Source: an uncultured Desulfomonile sp.
GTDB taxonomy: Bacteria > Desulfobacterota > Desulfomonilia > Desulfomonilales > Desulfomonilaceae
Reading direction: 5' to 3'
NCBI GenBank assembly: GCA_903952205.1
Contig: CAJBEZ010000033.1
Span: forward strand, 111,065-175,064
Length of the DNA stretch: 64,000 nucleotides
Shown here in pieces: positions 55,043 to 63,799 of the stretch. The notes beneath the pieces were generated by a model that searched no databases, was not told where the DNA came from, and worked only from the letters and a program-made list of their open reading frames with translations. How positions within the stretch are numbered: the first letter of the stretch is position 1; each line of letters begins with the position of its first letter. The position numbers were made by a program, and so were the translations under genes.

Positions 55043-56074
55043 ATGACTACGATACATAGAATAGAAACTCGAACTCCCTTTCCCATAGACCGGGTCAATT
55101 GTTATTACATCAAGGACTCAGCACCCACACTTATCGATGCTGGAGTTAACACCGATGAATCCTTTGACGAGGTTGAGTCGGCAATCAAAAAGGCGGGCGG
55201 CACGGTTGAAGGTCTGAAAAAAATAATCTTGACTCATGCCCATTCAGACCACATCGGTCTCGTCGCGAGAATAGTCGAACTCAGTGTCGCCGAAGTTTAC
55301 ATACACAAATGGGACGCCTCCAAAATGGCCGATGATGGAGAATCGGGCTTCATTGAACGGATAGATAGATTCAGGAGGTTTTTTCTCCAAACCGGTGTTC
55401 CTGAATCCGTGATCGAAAAAACGCTGAGTTCCATCTTTGACCGTTTCAGATTATTTTACAGTGGTTTTTCAGGAGTGAAGCCTCTTGAAGGCGGCGAAAT
55501 ATTTTCTTTTGATGATTTTTGTCTCGAGGTAATTCACACGCCTGGCCATACTCCCGGCTCTATATGCCTTTTCGACAGGGAGAATGGGACTTTTTTGTCG
55601 GGTGACACCCTTTTGGAAAAAATTAGTTCTAACCCTTTAGTGGAGTTAGGCACGCTGGCCAAGGAGGTTGACTACCGAAGCTTGGAACAGTTCATGTCAT
55701 CTCTTCATGTCATTGAGGCTTTGCCTGTAATAAAGGTCTTGCCGGGGCATGGCGGCCCATTTTCAGATCACCGAAAAAGAGTCGGAGAACTATTTACGCA
55801 TCACGAAGATAGGATCAATCAAGTCTTCAACATCCTTAAAGATAATGAAGCTCCCCTTGGAACAGGAAGTGGAATGACGCTGTTCAGTGTCGCCAGCGCT
55901 ATATTCGGTCGCCTTGAGGGAATAGATCTTTTCCTTGGCCTCTCGGAGGCTAAGTGCCATCTGGAAGTTCTAGAAAAAAAAGGCCTTGTTCTTTCTCAAA
56001 AGCAAGGAATCCTTAAAGTCTATTTCCTTGAGAATAGCCCTGGTAAATCAGTTCGCGACATAGTGAGCGCATAG
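55043..56074 (+). CDS. MBL-fold metallo-hydrolase with C-terminal winged helix
   Basis: The ATG at 55043 (about 343 residues) is preferred over an upstream TTG at 54917 that lies in the terminator. Metal-binding motifs are clear: T-H-A-H-S-D-H-I-G near residue 65, H-T-P-G-H-T-P-G near 170, S-G-D-T-L-L near 190 and L-P-G-H-G-G near 235. The last ~90 residues look like a winged helix, as in the lactamase-B/YycJ-like RNA or lipid hydrolase group. It may hydrolyse thioesters, lactones or nucleic acids; no more precise call is possible. Confidence 0.85.
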   Translation: MTTIHRIETRTPFPIDRVNCYYIKDSAPTLIDAGVNTDESFDEVESAIKKAGGTVEGLKKIILTHAHSDHIGLVARIVELSVAEVYIHKWDASKMADDGESGFIERIDRFRRFFLQTGVPESVIEKTLSSIFDRFRLFYSGFSGVKPLEGGEIFSFDDFCLEVIHTPGHTPGSICLFDRENGTFLSGDTLLEKISSNPLVELGTLAKEVDYRSLEQFMSSLHVIEALPVIKVLPGHGGPFSDHRKRVGELFTHHEDRINQVFNILKDNEAPLGTGSGMTLFSVASAIFGRLEGIDLFLGLSEAKCHLEVLEKKGLVLSQKQGILKVYFLENSPGKSVRDIVSA

Positions 56075-56149
56075 GTTGTAATTAATTGGGGAAATTAAAT
56101 GGGAAAACCTGCTATTTCAGAACAATCCGTATAATTGTAACGCCCACCT

Positions 56150-56707
56150 TCAGGCATATGAAAAACCGTAGATTTTATGTTGCCGTGGCACATTAATCTG
56201 GATGAGTTCTCGTTGGTTTTCCCCACCATTTGACGCCTTTTGTCTTCTGAATTTCCACGGGGGAATCGGATTCGGATGTGACCACAAACCTTTCTTTGAC
56301 GACCTGGCGTCATTTTCAGCTTCCTTGAGATCAACATCATTCGGGGCGTATCGCTTGTACCACCATGCGAATCCTTCAGCCACAATCATCTGGTTCAGAT
56401 ATTTGCCGTCAATGTAAATCTTCGCGACCTGTCTCTCATATCTGTCTTTCTCGACTGGGACCACTTCAACGGTCTTCCCAAAGACCTTATCCGAAGTAAA
56501 CTGCTTGGCTCTAGTCCCGAAATCCTGACCGTGTTCCGGGCAATCGATCCCGTAAAGCCGGATACGAACCGGCGCCTTATCCTTCAGGACTTCGATCGTG
56601 TCCCCGTCAAGCACTCCGATGACTTTGCCCCGGAATGTGGATGTTTCGGACGAGAATGCAATCGCATTAAACAGAAACAGAATTATAAAAGCTGCTCGAA
56701 ATAACAT
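56150..56707 (-). CDS. Exported thermonuclease-like (SNase) protein
   Basis: The second ATG (56707) has the better distance to GAGGAG. The product of 185 residues has a signal peptide (residues 2-18, F-S-S-E near the cleavage) and a staphylococcal nuclease fold: V-L-D-G-D-T-I-E-V near residue 33, R-I-R-L-Y-G-I-D-C-P-E near 47 with the catalytic Arg and Asp, V-V-P-V-E-K-D-R-Y-E-R near 80 and A-E-G-F-A-W-W near 110. It would cut nucleic acid in the periplasm or outside. Length and catalytic residues are normal. Confidence 0.88.
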   Translation of the reverse strand: MLFRAAFIILFLFNAIAFSSETSTFRGKVIGVLDGDTIEVLKDKAPVRIRLYGIDCPEHGQDFGTRAKQFTSDKVFGKTVEVVPVEKDRYERQVAKIYIDGKYLNQMIVAEGFAWWYKRYAPNDVDLKEAENDARSSKKGLWSHPNPIPPWKFRRQKASNGGENQRELIQINVPRQHKIYGFSYA

Positions 56708-57007
56708 CATGGCTCCTCTTGAGCTACCGTGATAGTGAAAAACGCCTGCTCGGATTAAATATCATGATTCGGCGTTTGGAACATCAGGCTCCTTCACATC
56801 CTGTTGTAATAAATCGAGCGGAATGCTTCATACATTTAGGGGATAAAAAAGTTTTCTGGAACGTTTGTCCTAATATGACAATTATCTGTGTCATAGTTAA
56901 AAGGGTCGCGACTTGAATGAGTTATGGCAAACTAGATTATGTTAGGATTTGCTGGATTATTTCAGATGCTTAGGACTTTCCTGACTGAACAGAATGTGGA
57001 GAACACC

Positions 57008-57340
57008 ATGAAACTCACAGATGATGAAAAGAGTGAAATTCTTAAGTTCATAGACGCGGACAAAACATTACCTGAACATTATCGTATGTTATTATTTGAC
57101 GATAAAACAGAGGTAGGGAACCCAGTATCATCCGCTAATCCAAAAGATAGTCCCAGGAACCCTCCATCTACCACTGAAACTCAATTAATGAAAAGATATG
57201 GAATCACAAAGGAAGGCGGAAGATACTGCTCCGGCAATTATTCTTATGAGAATCTAAGTGATGCAATGGCTTATGCTGAGGTAATCCCAGCCGAAGCATC
57301 CACAGGGCATCTCAACGAACATAAGGAAGTATCTAGTTGA
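57008..57340 (+). pseudogene. N-terminal part of a membrane-protein gene split by IS3
   Basis: The start follows GTGGAG by six bases. The frame runs M-K-L-T-D-D-E-K-S-E to K-E-V-S-S and stops three bases into the IS element. It is acidic and soluble-looking, with M-K-R-Y-G-I-T-K-E-G-G-R-Y near residue 60. If the IS and one 15-base repeat are removed, the frame joins the fragment at 58747-58929 without a shift, so the original protein had about 170 residues and a C-terminal membrane segment. Confidence 0.6.
57323..57337 (+). repeat. 15-base direct repeat, left copy
   Basis: AAGGAAGTATCTAGT here is repeated exactly at 58732-58746, directly outside the two ends of the IS3-like element. This is longer than the 3-5 bases that IS3 elements usually duplicate. 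Confidence 0.85.
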
Positions 57341-57373
57341 ACCGCACCCGATTTCTTGGACATTACTTAAGCC

Positions 57374-58258
57374 TCAAGCTGCTTGTCTTGTCAATTGATG
57401 ATGTCTGTATTCCACAGGGCTCATGAAGCCCAACCTTTCTAGTCGCCAATAATTGTTGTAGGTTTCAATAAACCCGGCCACGGCCTCCCTGACTTGATTG
57501 ATGTCGGTGAATATGCGGCCATGAATGATCTGTTCCTTTAATGTCCTGAAAAATCTTTCTACAACCCCATTGGTCTGAGGTTGGGATACAAATGCGAAGC
57601 TAGGGGCGATACCCCAGAATTTTATCTGGTTTTGAAAATGGTTGGAAAGATACTGGGAGCCATGATCCATCCGCAGCTCAAGCCCTCTAGCCACATCCGG
57701 CCCTACTCCACCAAACACCTCGGTTAGCCCCATGGAAACCGGCTCCAAGGCCTGGATTCTGGTCCCTGGTTTGGAAACGTGCCAGCCGACACACTCCGAG
57801 TTGAAATGCTCCACCGCCACGAATAGCCAAACATGGCCGTCATTAATGGTCAATATCTGACTCCCGTCAACGGCCCACATGACATTAGGAGCCTCTGTCA
57901 CTATCCGGCCCTCATGAGTCTTAATCTGACGTTGTCGGCCCCGAAACGGCGAAAGCAGCTTATTGTCCCGCATAATCCTTAGAACCCTTTTGCGGCTAAC
58001 CCTAACTCCGTCCATTACCCTCAAACGAGCACACACCTTTCGGTGTCCTTCTCCCTTGAAAGGAGTCCGGCTAAGGTCTTTGTTGATGAATTCCAATAGC
58101 TCCGCATCGGAGAACTTCGGCTTCGGACCACGCCTTGAAACCGGCCTGACTTTTTGAGTCCGACAAGAATAAAACGAAGAACGAGACCAGCCCAGGATAG
58201 AACAGACCATCTTGACCCCATAGGGTCTTTTCGTGGCTGGAGAGACCGCTTCGCTCAT
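57374..58258 (-). CDS. IS3-family transposase, orfB (DDE integrase)
   Basis: A 294-residue integrase-type transposase with an HTH-like N-terminus, W-A-V-D-G-S-Q (first Asp) near residue 128, M-D-H-G-S-Q-Y (second Asp) near 193 and N-G-V-V-E-R-F-F-R-T-L-K-E-Q (Glu) near 230. The ATG at 58258 overlaps the stop of orfA by 4 bases, so translation may be coupled rather than frameshifted. Confidence 0.9.
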   Translation of the reverse strand: MSEAVSPATKRPYGVKMVCSILGWSRSSFYSCRTQKVRPVSRRGPKPKFSDAELLEFINKDLSRTPFKGEGHRKVCARLRVMDGVRVSRKRVLRIMRDNKLLSPFRGRQRQIKTHEGRIVTEAPNVMWAVDGSQILTINDGHVWLFVAVEHFNSECVGWHVSKPGTRIQALEPVSMGLTEVFGGVGPDVARGLELRMDHGSQYLSNHFQNQIKFWGIAPSFAFVSQPQTNGVVERFFRTLKEQIIHGRIFTDINQVREAVAGFIETYNNYWRLERLGFMSPVEYRHHQLTRQAA

Positions 58259-58659
58259 AACCGCGATCTCCCCTTGCTTAAAGGGCCCTGTTTATCGATC
58301 CTCACTCGCAAAAGCTCATTCTCCATAGTGATCTCACCGATCCGCTTCAAAGCCGCATCCAGTTCCCTTTGCAATGGATCATCTCCGCGCTCTCTGAGAG
58401 ATGACTCAATACCAAACAGCGCCTTGGACCTCCATTCCTCAAGGCGATAAATCTCAACTCCTAACTCACGGGACAATGCCTGGACCGACTCTCCTCGTAG
58501 CAAACGCAGTACAACCTCCCCTTTACGTCGGGCACTCCATCGCTGATTCGACTTCAGTGGGCCAGATTGACTGCCAGTGGTGGGCTTTACTCCAGTCGCC
58601 CCAGGGGCTCCTTCCGTAAAGCCCACCACTTCTGACATCACTCGTCTCTCATCCATCAT
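58255..58659 (-). CDS. IS3-family orfA (HTH protein)
   Basis: The start at 58659 follows AGGAGG by seven bases and gives 134 residues. It has a helix-turn-helix near residue 50 (K-G-E-V-V-L-R-L-L-R-G-E-S, then A-L-S-R-E-L-G) and a C-terminal leucine-rich helix (L-Q-R-E-L-D-A-A-L-K-R-I) used for dimerisation with OrfB. It binds the IS ends. Confidence 0.85.
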   Translation of the reverse strand: MMDERRVMSEVVGFTEGAPGATGVKPTTGSQSGPLKSNQRWSARRKGEVVLRLLRGESVQALSRELGVEIYRLEEWRSKALFGIESSLRERGDDPLQRELDAALKRIGEITMENELLRVRIDKQGPLSKGRSRL

Positions 58660-58731
58660 GTTACGTCCTCCTTGTACACCTCTCAAGTTTCTTTAACCCA
58701 ATTCCGTGTCCAAAGAAAACGGGGCCGCCCC

Positions 58732-58746
58732 AAGGAAGTATCTAGT
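58732..58746 (+). repeat. 15-base direct repeat, right copy
   Basis: Exact copy of 57323-57337 on the other side of the IS3-like element; joins to the downstream half of the disrupted gene. Confidence 0.85.
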
Positions 58747-58929
58747 CAGCCTCTTGTGGATAAAAAGAGCAATATGAGTCGTGAAGAAACTACAAAAAAA
58801 ATATTAAAATTTATATGGATAGTACTTCAAGTAATATGCTGGCTCTTCATATTTATAGTTAATCCAATTTTCGTAATTGTAATTGGTGTGATTTATTTAT
58901 TGCTGAATATTATTAAAAATCGCCGTTGA
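58747..58929 (+). pseudogene. C-terminal part of the IS3-disrupted membrane-protein gene
   Basis: Continues the frame of 57008-57337: Q-P-L-V-D-K-K-S, a basic helix, then a hydrophobic block of about 40 residues with two possible membrane segments (W-I-V-L-Q-V-I-C-W-L-F-I and V-I-V-I-G-V-I-Y-L-L-L) and N-R-R at the end. An ATG at about 58774 could allow a short product. Confidence 0.6.
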
Positions 58930-59111
58930 AAGGCTTAACAGTTATATGCTCAGCATCAATAAAGGACTTTTACAAGAGGCTTTAGTAATAAAGATTATAG
59001 AATAATCGATTTCATTTCCTTTTTTATAGGCAATACTGGATAATAAAAATGATTCTTAATAATTTTAGTTAGTAATATTAAGTTTAATTAAAGTATAGGG
59101 AGGTAATAAAA

Positions 59112-59366
59112 ATGCGCAAAATATTATTGGTTATATCCCTGCTTATGTTTATGTGTATCTCTGTCTACGGAGAATCTAAGACAAAGAAATCTGATGTACG
59201 AGATTCATCAGGAAAACTTTTGTATCGGACCTCGACCTCGGGCAATAAGACTGAAGTTAGGGATTCCAGCGGTAAATTACTAATGAGGTCCAAAAAAACT
59301 GGTGACACAACTGAAGTGCGAGATTCAAGTGGAAAACTTATTGAGCGAATAAAACAAACAAAATAG
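59112..59366 (+). CDS. Exported 20-residue repeat protein (family copy 3)
   Basis: An 84-residue protein with GGGAGG eight bases before the ATG and a signal peptide ending near V-Y-G-E. Three repeats of 20 residues follow, for example V-R-D-S-S-G-K-L-L-x-R-S/T-x-x-T/S-G-x-x-T-E. It aligns over its full length with copy 1 at 45792-46046. The surrounding DNA is AT-rich. Function unknown. Confidence 0.72.
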   Translation: MRKILLVISLLMFMCISVYGESKTKKSDVRDSSGKLLYRTSTSGNKTEVRDSSGKLLMRSKKTGDTTEVRDSSGKLIERIKQTK

Positions 59367-59452
59367 AAAAAATCAGAGATATCAATAGATGACGAACGTT
59401 CCGTTTCCTCAAGAATGGTAGGGCTGGGCAGTTACCCAATGGAGGTTCAGTT

Positions 59453-60613
59453 ATGAAAAAAATTACATTATTTATGGAAGATGACGAAGAAATTTATGGT
59501 AGAATGCCTTATAGTAGTTTACCTGCTGCTATTAAAAGATTAAAATCATTTGCTATTACTACATGGGATAAGACGTGGATTGAAGTTGAAGACTCTGAAA
59601 AAAATGAAAAATATAATCTTATAATATCAGAAGCTGGAAAGTTAGTAAGGACGACAGGGACCAGAACTTCGGTAAAACCAATAAAAATAACAGAAGAAGA
59701 TGTTACAAATGAGGTTCCGGAGGGCAACTACCCTGACAAGACTGTGCAGGAGGTTTTTAACGAGTTAGGAACGGTTGTATTTACTAATTATATAAAAGCC
59801 ATAAGTAAAAAAGCTATCCATGCCTTAGATTCTAGTTTTAGCAGTATGAAGGAACAAATTGATGTTGACTATAATAATACTTGGTATGAAGTAAGGATTA
59901 CTTCTAGTTATGAATTACCCGAAATTAAATATGAGGAGAAATTTGTTATATACATTCCATGGGAGCGATTAGACTCGAATACCATGTCTGTTAGGTATTG
60001 GTTTGGAAAGAAGGGCATCGAGGCTGGTAGTCGGCAAGAGTCAATTTCTTGGTCTGATATAAATGTAAGTGAAGTTCTTACAGATTCAATAAAAATCCTG
60101 TTTTTTGGGTCCAAAGAATCCAGAGATTATGTAATAGGCAAACTTACTATTCTATCAACCCCAGTTGACCCAACAGACTTTGATAATCACAACCTGATAG
60201 AAATTTGTAACAGAGAAAAGGACTTAACTGTCTTTACAAATCAAATCAAGGATGCCTGTGATGATATTATGTCAAAGGTTGTACCTATTAATTCTACAGG
60301 ACTAGCAAAAGCTGAATCTACAGTTTCTATAAATGAACCCAATGATTATTCCATTGTATACGTTGATACAAATGCGAGTAATAGGTCAGAAGGTGAAGGC
60401 TTCTACGAAAAAGAAATAAAAATTGTTGGGTCTATCAATCCAGCATACATTGATATTACATATAATGTATGGGAAGGCGTCTTATGTTCAGGAAATCTTA
60501 CAGACCGTAAACTTGCAGTTACATACAAATCAGTCGTTAATCCTAAAAACACGAATTTTTTGCAAGAACTAAAAAGTTCTATTCTTTCAGCTTATCAACA
60601 AACAGAAATGTAA
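59453..60613 (+). CDS. Hypothetical protein in AT-rich block
   Basis: A 386-residue soluble protein with GGAGG seven bases before the ATG. No signal peptide or membrane segment. Beta-rich stretches (W-I-E-V-E-D-S, W-Y-E-V-R-I-T-S-S-Y, I-D-I-T-Y-N-V-W-E-G) alternate with helices, and two halves look loosely similar (T-V-Q-E-V-F-N-E-L-G and I-L-S-T-P-V-D-P-T-D). Its low GC differs from housekeeping genes, which suggests transfer. No family recognised. Confidence 0.6.
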   Translation: MKKITLFMEDDEEIYGRMPYSSLPAAIKRLKSFAITTWDKTWIEVEDSEKNEKYNLIISEAGKLVRTTGTRTSVKPIKITEEDVTNEVPEGNYPDKTVQEVFNELGTVVFTNYIKAISKKAIHALDSSFSSMKEQIDVDYNNTWYEVRITSSYELPEIKYEEKFVIYIPWERLDSNTMSVRYWFGKKGIEAGSRQESISWSDINVSEVLTDSIKILFFGSKESRDYVIGKLTILSTPVDPTDFDNHNLIEICNREKDLTVFTNQIKDACDDIMSKVVPINSTGLAKAESTVSINEPNDYSIVYVDTNASNRSEGEGFYEKEIKIVGSINPAYIDITYNVWEGVLCSGNLTDRKLAVTYKSVVNPKNTNFLQELKSSILSAYQQTEM

Positions 60614-60699
60614 TTGACGTGGGGTAATTACAGTAAGGGATTATCAAAAATTGTTAGTTTTTAACCATTTTATTACTATATCAGGAAGGAGTAAGACTT

Positions 60700-61398
60700 A
60701 TGCCGTTAAATAAAGCTGATTTTAAGGATTTTATGGAGGCTGTGGAGAAGGGTAGTTTAGTAGAGGTCCAACGTCTTTTAGATAAGGGAGTTGATGTCAA
60801 CTATAAAGGGTGGGATTCCAACTCCACAGCACTTATGGAAGCTTCTGCTAAAGGGCACCTTGAAGTCGTAAAGTTTCTTCTGGACCGTGGGGCGGATGTT
60901 AACGCACAGGACAAATATAATATGACAGCACTGAATTGTACTGGTGGTGATATTAGAATGATACAACTTCTCCTGGACCATGGAGCTCCTGTTAACGTAG
61001 CGACAGGCAGTGGACGCACAAGACTGATGGCGGCCTGTGAACGTCATAGCCTTGAAGTTGTTAAAGCTTATTTGGATAAAGGAGCAAACGTTAATATTCA
61101 GGCCAAGAACGGCAAGACAGCGCTGATGTTTGCTTCTGAGAGAGGTGACCTTGAAGTCGTTAAAGCTCTTCTGGAGTACAAGGACAAGCCTGAGGTGAAC
61201 GCTAAGAACGAGAACGGCAGGACAGCATTAATGGAAGCTTGTGCTAAAGGGAACCTTGAAGTCATAAAGTTTCTTCTGGACGACCCTGGGGTGGATGTAA
61301 ATGCTAAGGATAGTGACGGCAAGACAGCGTTGAAATTGGCTTCTGAGAGAGGCGAAAATTTGGTGAAAATTCTGAAATCTTACGGAGCAATTATTTAA
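60700..61398 (+). CDS. Ankyrin-repeat protein
   Basis: A 232-residue protein composed almost entirely of six to seven ankyrin units, with repeated T-A-L-M-E-A-x-x-K-G-x-L-E-V-V-K-x-L-L-x-x-G-A-D-V-N cores. AAGGAG stands eight bases before the ATG. No signal peptide, so it is cytoplasmic and probably binds another protein. Repeat units are close to each other, which points to recent internal duplication. Confidence 0.88.
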   Translation: MPLNKADFKDFMEAVEKGSLVEVQRLLDKGVDVNYKGWDSNSTALMEASAKGHLEVVKFLLDRGADVNAQDKYNMTALNCTGGDIRMIQLLLDHGAPVNVATGSGRTRLMAACERHSLEVVKAYLDKGANVNIQAKNGKTALMFASERGDLEVVKALLEYKDKPEVNAKNENGRTALMEACAKGNLEVIKFLLDDPGVDVNAKDSDGKTALKLASERGENLVKILKSYGAII

Positions 61399-61446
61399 AA
61401 CCTTAGCGGAGCCTTAGTCAACAACTCAGCCTGTCGCAAAATCTTG

Positions 61447-62292
61447 TCACCTTTTAGGCAGGCTATTCTTGATATTCATGACAATGTCGTAAGGGATGTG
61501 ATTTATGCCGGGGATTACCCCTAGCGCTACTCCAGGTTTATTTGACCCATGGAAATCAGTTCCGCCTGTTACAATCAGGTTCAATTTTTCAGCTATGCTA
61601 AAATATAACCGAGTCTGTTCAGCCGTGTGTAGGGGATAATAAACTTCAATTGCTTTCACACCCATTAGACTGAAAGATTTAATCACTTCGTAAAGTCTGT
61701 CTGAATCTTGGATATTTAGTGAATGAGGGTGAGCAATTGCTGCAATCCCCCTAGCGTCTTGAATCAATCTTATTGCATCTTCAGGGTCTAGTTTTACTTT
61801 AGGCACATATGTAGAGGTTCCTTTATCTAGATATTTGTCAAAAGCCTCCTGATAGGATTTAGTATGTCCATTTTTATAAATGAGATTTGCTACGTGGGGT
61901 TTTCCAGGCGAATTCCCCTTAGATTCGACATTAACATCGTCTTCTGATATTAATATACCTTGTTGCTTCAGTTTATTTAATATCTTGGATATTCTGTTTG
62001 CTCTTTCACTGCGTAACCATTCACACTTTGTGGTCAATTCTCCATGATTGTAGTCTATGAAGTATCCAAGAATGTGGAGGGTTCCAACATTATAGGCAGC
62101 GCTAATTTCTACACCTGGAATTACTTCTAATCCTAGTTCATCACCCGCATCACGAGCCTCTTGAATACCTGATGTATTATCATGGTCCGTAATTGCAATG
62201 GCTCTAAGCCCTTTTTCTTTGGCGAGTTTGACTACTTGACGTGGGGTCAGCGTACCGTCAGACATCGTCGTGTGAACATGGAGGTCTATCAT
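61447..62292 (-). CDS. PHP-domain phosphoesterase (YciV/RnaseAM-like)
   Basis: A 281-residue PHP protein with D-L-H-V-H-T-T-M-S-D-G near residue 3, I-T-D-H-D-N near 38, P-G-V-E-I-S near 60, A-H-P-H near 190 and G-T-D-F-H-G-S near 250. These give the full set of His/Asp metal ligands of 3',5'-nucleotide bisphosphate phosphatases and 5'-3' exoribonucleases (YciV type). Length is normal. It stands alone and converges with the ankyrin gene. Confidence 0.85.
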   Translation of the reverse strand: MIDLHVHTTMSDGTLTPRQVVKLAKEKGLRAIAITDHDNTSGIQEARDAGDELGLEVIPGVEISAAYNVGTLHILGYFIDYNHGELTTKCEWLRSERANRISKILNKLKQQGILISEDDVNVESKGNSPGKPHVANLIYKNGHTKSYQEAFDKYLDKGTSTYVPKVKLDPEDAIRLIQDARGIAAIAHPHSLNIQDSDRLYEVIKSFSLMGVKAIEVYYPLHTAEQTRLYFSIAEKLNLIVTGGTDFHGSNKPGVALGVIPGINHIPYDIVMNIKNSLPKR

Positions 62293-62596
62293 TCTACGTT
62301 ACCTTTCAAACTAACAAAATTTAATCCATTAATATTGGAAATCATGGCCATTGTATCTACTCATTTTTGTTCAAATTTTGTTTAATTGTCAAAGAATAAT
62401 TAGGTTCTTGAATCAACAACGGATTGCCACTGAATAATGGCAATAGATTAGAATAAGGTGTCCTGTTTCTTTTTGAATTAGTTACCTATCACTAGACGCT
62501 CTTTGCTATTAGGCCCTTCAGAAACATAGCTGCGATAAGATACGATGGTAATGGTCTGGGACAATTGAGGGTGACTTCTAAGTCCAAGCTGCTTGT
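62293..62596. other. Intergenic region without a gene
   Basis: AT-rich, about 300 bases. Only a seven-base-pair hairpin (62423-62429 with 62438-62444) is seen, possibly related to transcription ends. Otherwise nothing recognised. Confidence 0.3.
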
Positions 62597-62713
62597 TCAT
62601 GCTGCTACCCTCTGTTTGGGTAGGGTACCCCAGTAAACTTCATACTGGGTTCGCCTGTCAAGGCTCTGATGGCGTCGCTCACAATTGTAATACTCGAAAT
62701 AGGCATTGAGAGC
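62597..62713 (-). mobile_element. IS3-family transposase, C-terminal remnant
   Basis: The frame ending in TGA 62599-62597 reads A-Y-F-E-Y-Y-N-C-E-R-R-H-Q-S-L-D-R-R-T, the closing motif of IS3 integrases. Upstream in frame there is a stop at 62714-62716, so only this tail remains. A minus-strand frame through 62605-63009 crosses it in another phase and is not credited as a gene; the 62714-62953 part holds no clear feature. Confidence 0.7.
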
Positions 62714-62953
62714 CTATTTGGCTTTAGCTGGTCCGGTTCGAGTCTTCTGATACTGACTCCGTAAACAACCCTCACAATCCGTAGAATTTCATTTGTCTCA
62801 AGATTGTCCAGAGGAGGTTCGTAGCTAACATCCGTAGCTGTAGCTGGATTCACAATATTGTCAACAGCCGGTTCGCCGGTGTATTGTTGAACGGAACCTT
62901 TTTGAGAGAATGGGATTTTATGCTGCAGCCGATCTGCATACAGGGGACATGTC

Positions 62954-63466
62954 ATGTCAGACGCACCGATGGTCGATGAAAAATCTGCCGCTATTTTTCT
63001 TGTTTGCATTTTTTACGCCATTCACATGGTAGAGGAATTTTCTTTCGGGTTTGTTGAATGGGCAGATCGTTATTTCGGACACTTCGACTGGACACAAAAT
63101 TTAGTTGGGAATTTAATATTCTTTGTTTTTGTTGCTGCGGCTTGTTACGGGTACCATGAAAATCAGACCAGATACCTCTGGGCTGGAATGTCAGTCATAA
63201 TGTGGATTTTGGCCAATTCCTTTATACATATCTCATGCACTACGCTCGGGCGTGAGTATTCGCCCGGTGTCGTGACAGCAGCCCTTATTTATTTGCCGGG
63301 CGGAGTTTACTTCCTTGTGAAGTGGGCCGGGTTAGGTTTGCTTACCTGGAGCAATATCTTTTTTTCATTCCTAGTAGGAGCAATGTTTTTTATGCTCGTC
63401 CCCACATTCGCAAGGGCAGTATATTTTCATGCTAGGCTTGCAAAGGTATTTCACCTGATTAGGTGA
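62954..63466 (+). CDS. HXXEE-domain membrane protein
   Basis: A 170-residue protein with an AGGGG site before the ATG, about four hydrophobic segments and the H-M-V-E-E motif near residue 24 that names the HXXEE family of small membrane proteins. Further family features are H-I-S-C near residue 95 and a segment rich in Tyr and Gly. Function of the family is unknown. It stands between an IS3 remnant and another transposase. Confidence 0.72.
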   Translation: MSDAPMVDEKSAAIFLVCIFYAIHMVEEFSFGFVEWADRYFGHFDWTQNLVGNLIFFVFVAAACYGYHENQTRYLWAGMSVIMWILANSFIHISCTTLGREYSPGVVTAALIYLPGGVYFLVKWAGLGLLTWSNIFFSFLVGAMFFMLVPTFARAVYFHARLAKVFHLIR

Positions 63467-63799
63467 GTCACGCTCGACAGATGAGACGAAAGAACCGTTT
63501 CGTAGTCGTTCAGGATGACTTCATGACTCGAACCGGATAATTCACAGAAGCGGCTATTAACGAAATCAAATTGCCACCCACCCAAAGCCTTCATCCTGAA
63601 TCGATATACCCCGACTGTAATGTCGACACCAGGTCTTGATACATGCCCAATCTATCACGTTAAATCGTCTTCAGCCGTTTTGTGTCTTACTTTCCGCACC
63701 ATTTAATTGAAGTAAGAGATGATTTACGTAGGGGAATAAAATTTACGCGACAAGAGGACAGGATTTTGATAAATGACAGGCGCCGTCGGGAGGAGCAAT
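63467..63799. other. Intergenic region, probably transposon end
   Basis: No gene is supported. The segment just before 63800 probably holds the left end of the insertion sequence whose transposase begins there; inverted ends cannot be checked because the other end is outside the window. Confidence 0.3.

Larger units (their letters stand above)
57338..58731 (-). mobile_element. IS3-family insertion sequence
   Basis: About 1394 bases bounded by imperfect terminal inverted repeats of about 25 bases (left starts TGAACCGC, right end read on the minus strand starts GGGGCGGC, both then reach TTGGACA). It carries two genes on the minus strand, orfA and orfB, with an ATGA overlap, and both frames are intact. 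Confidence 0.85.

Noticed and set aside
56719..56916. 65-codon plus-strand frame
   Set aside because: No ribosome binding site and no protein-like pattern; in the promoter region of the nuclease gene.
62605..63009. 134-codon minus-strand frame
   Set aside because: Crosses the IS3 remnant in the wrong phase and overlaps the start of the HXXEE gene; an upstream stretch is protein-like but unsupported.
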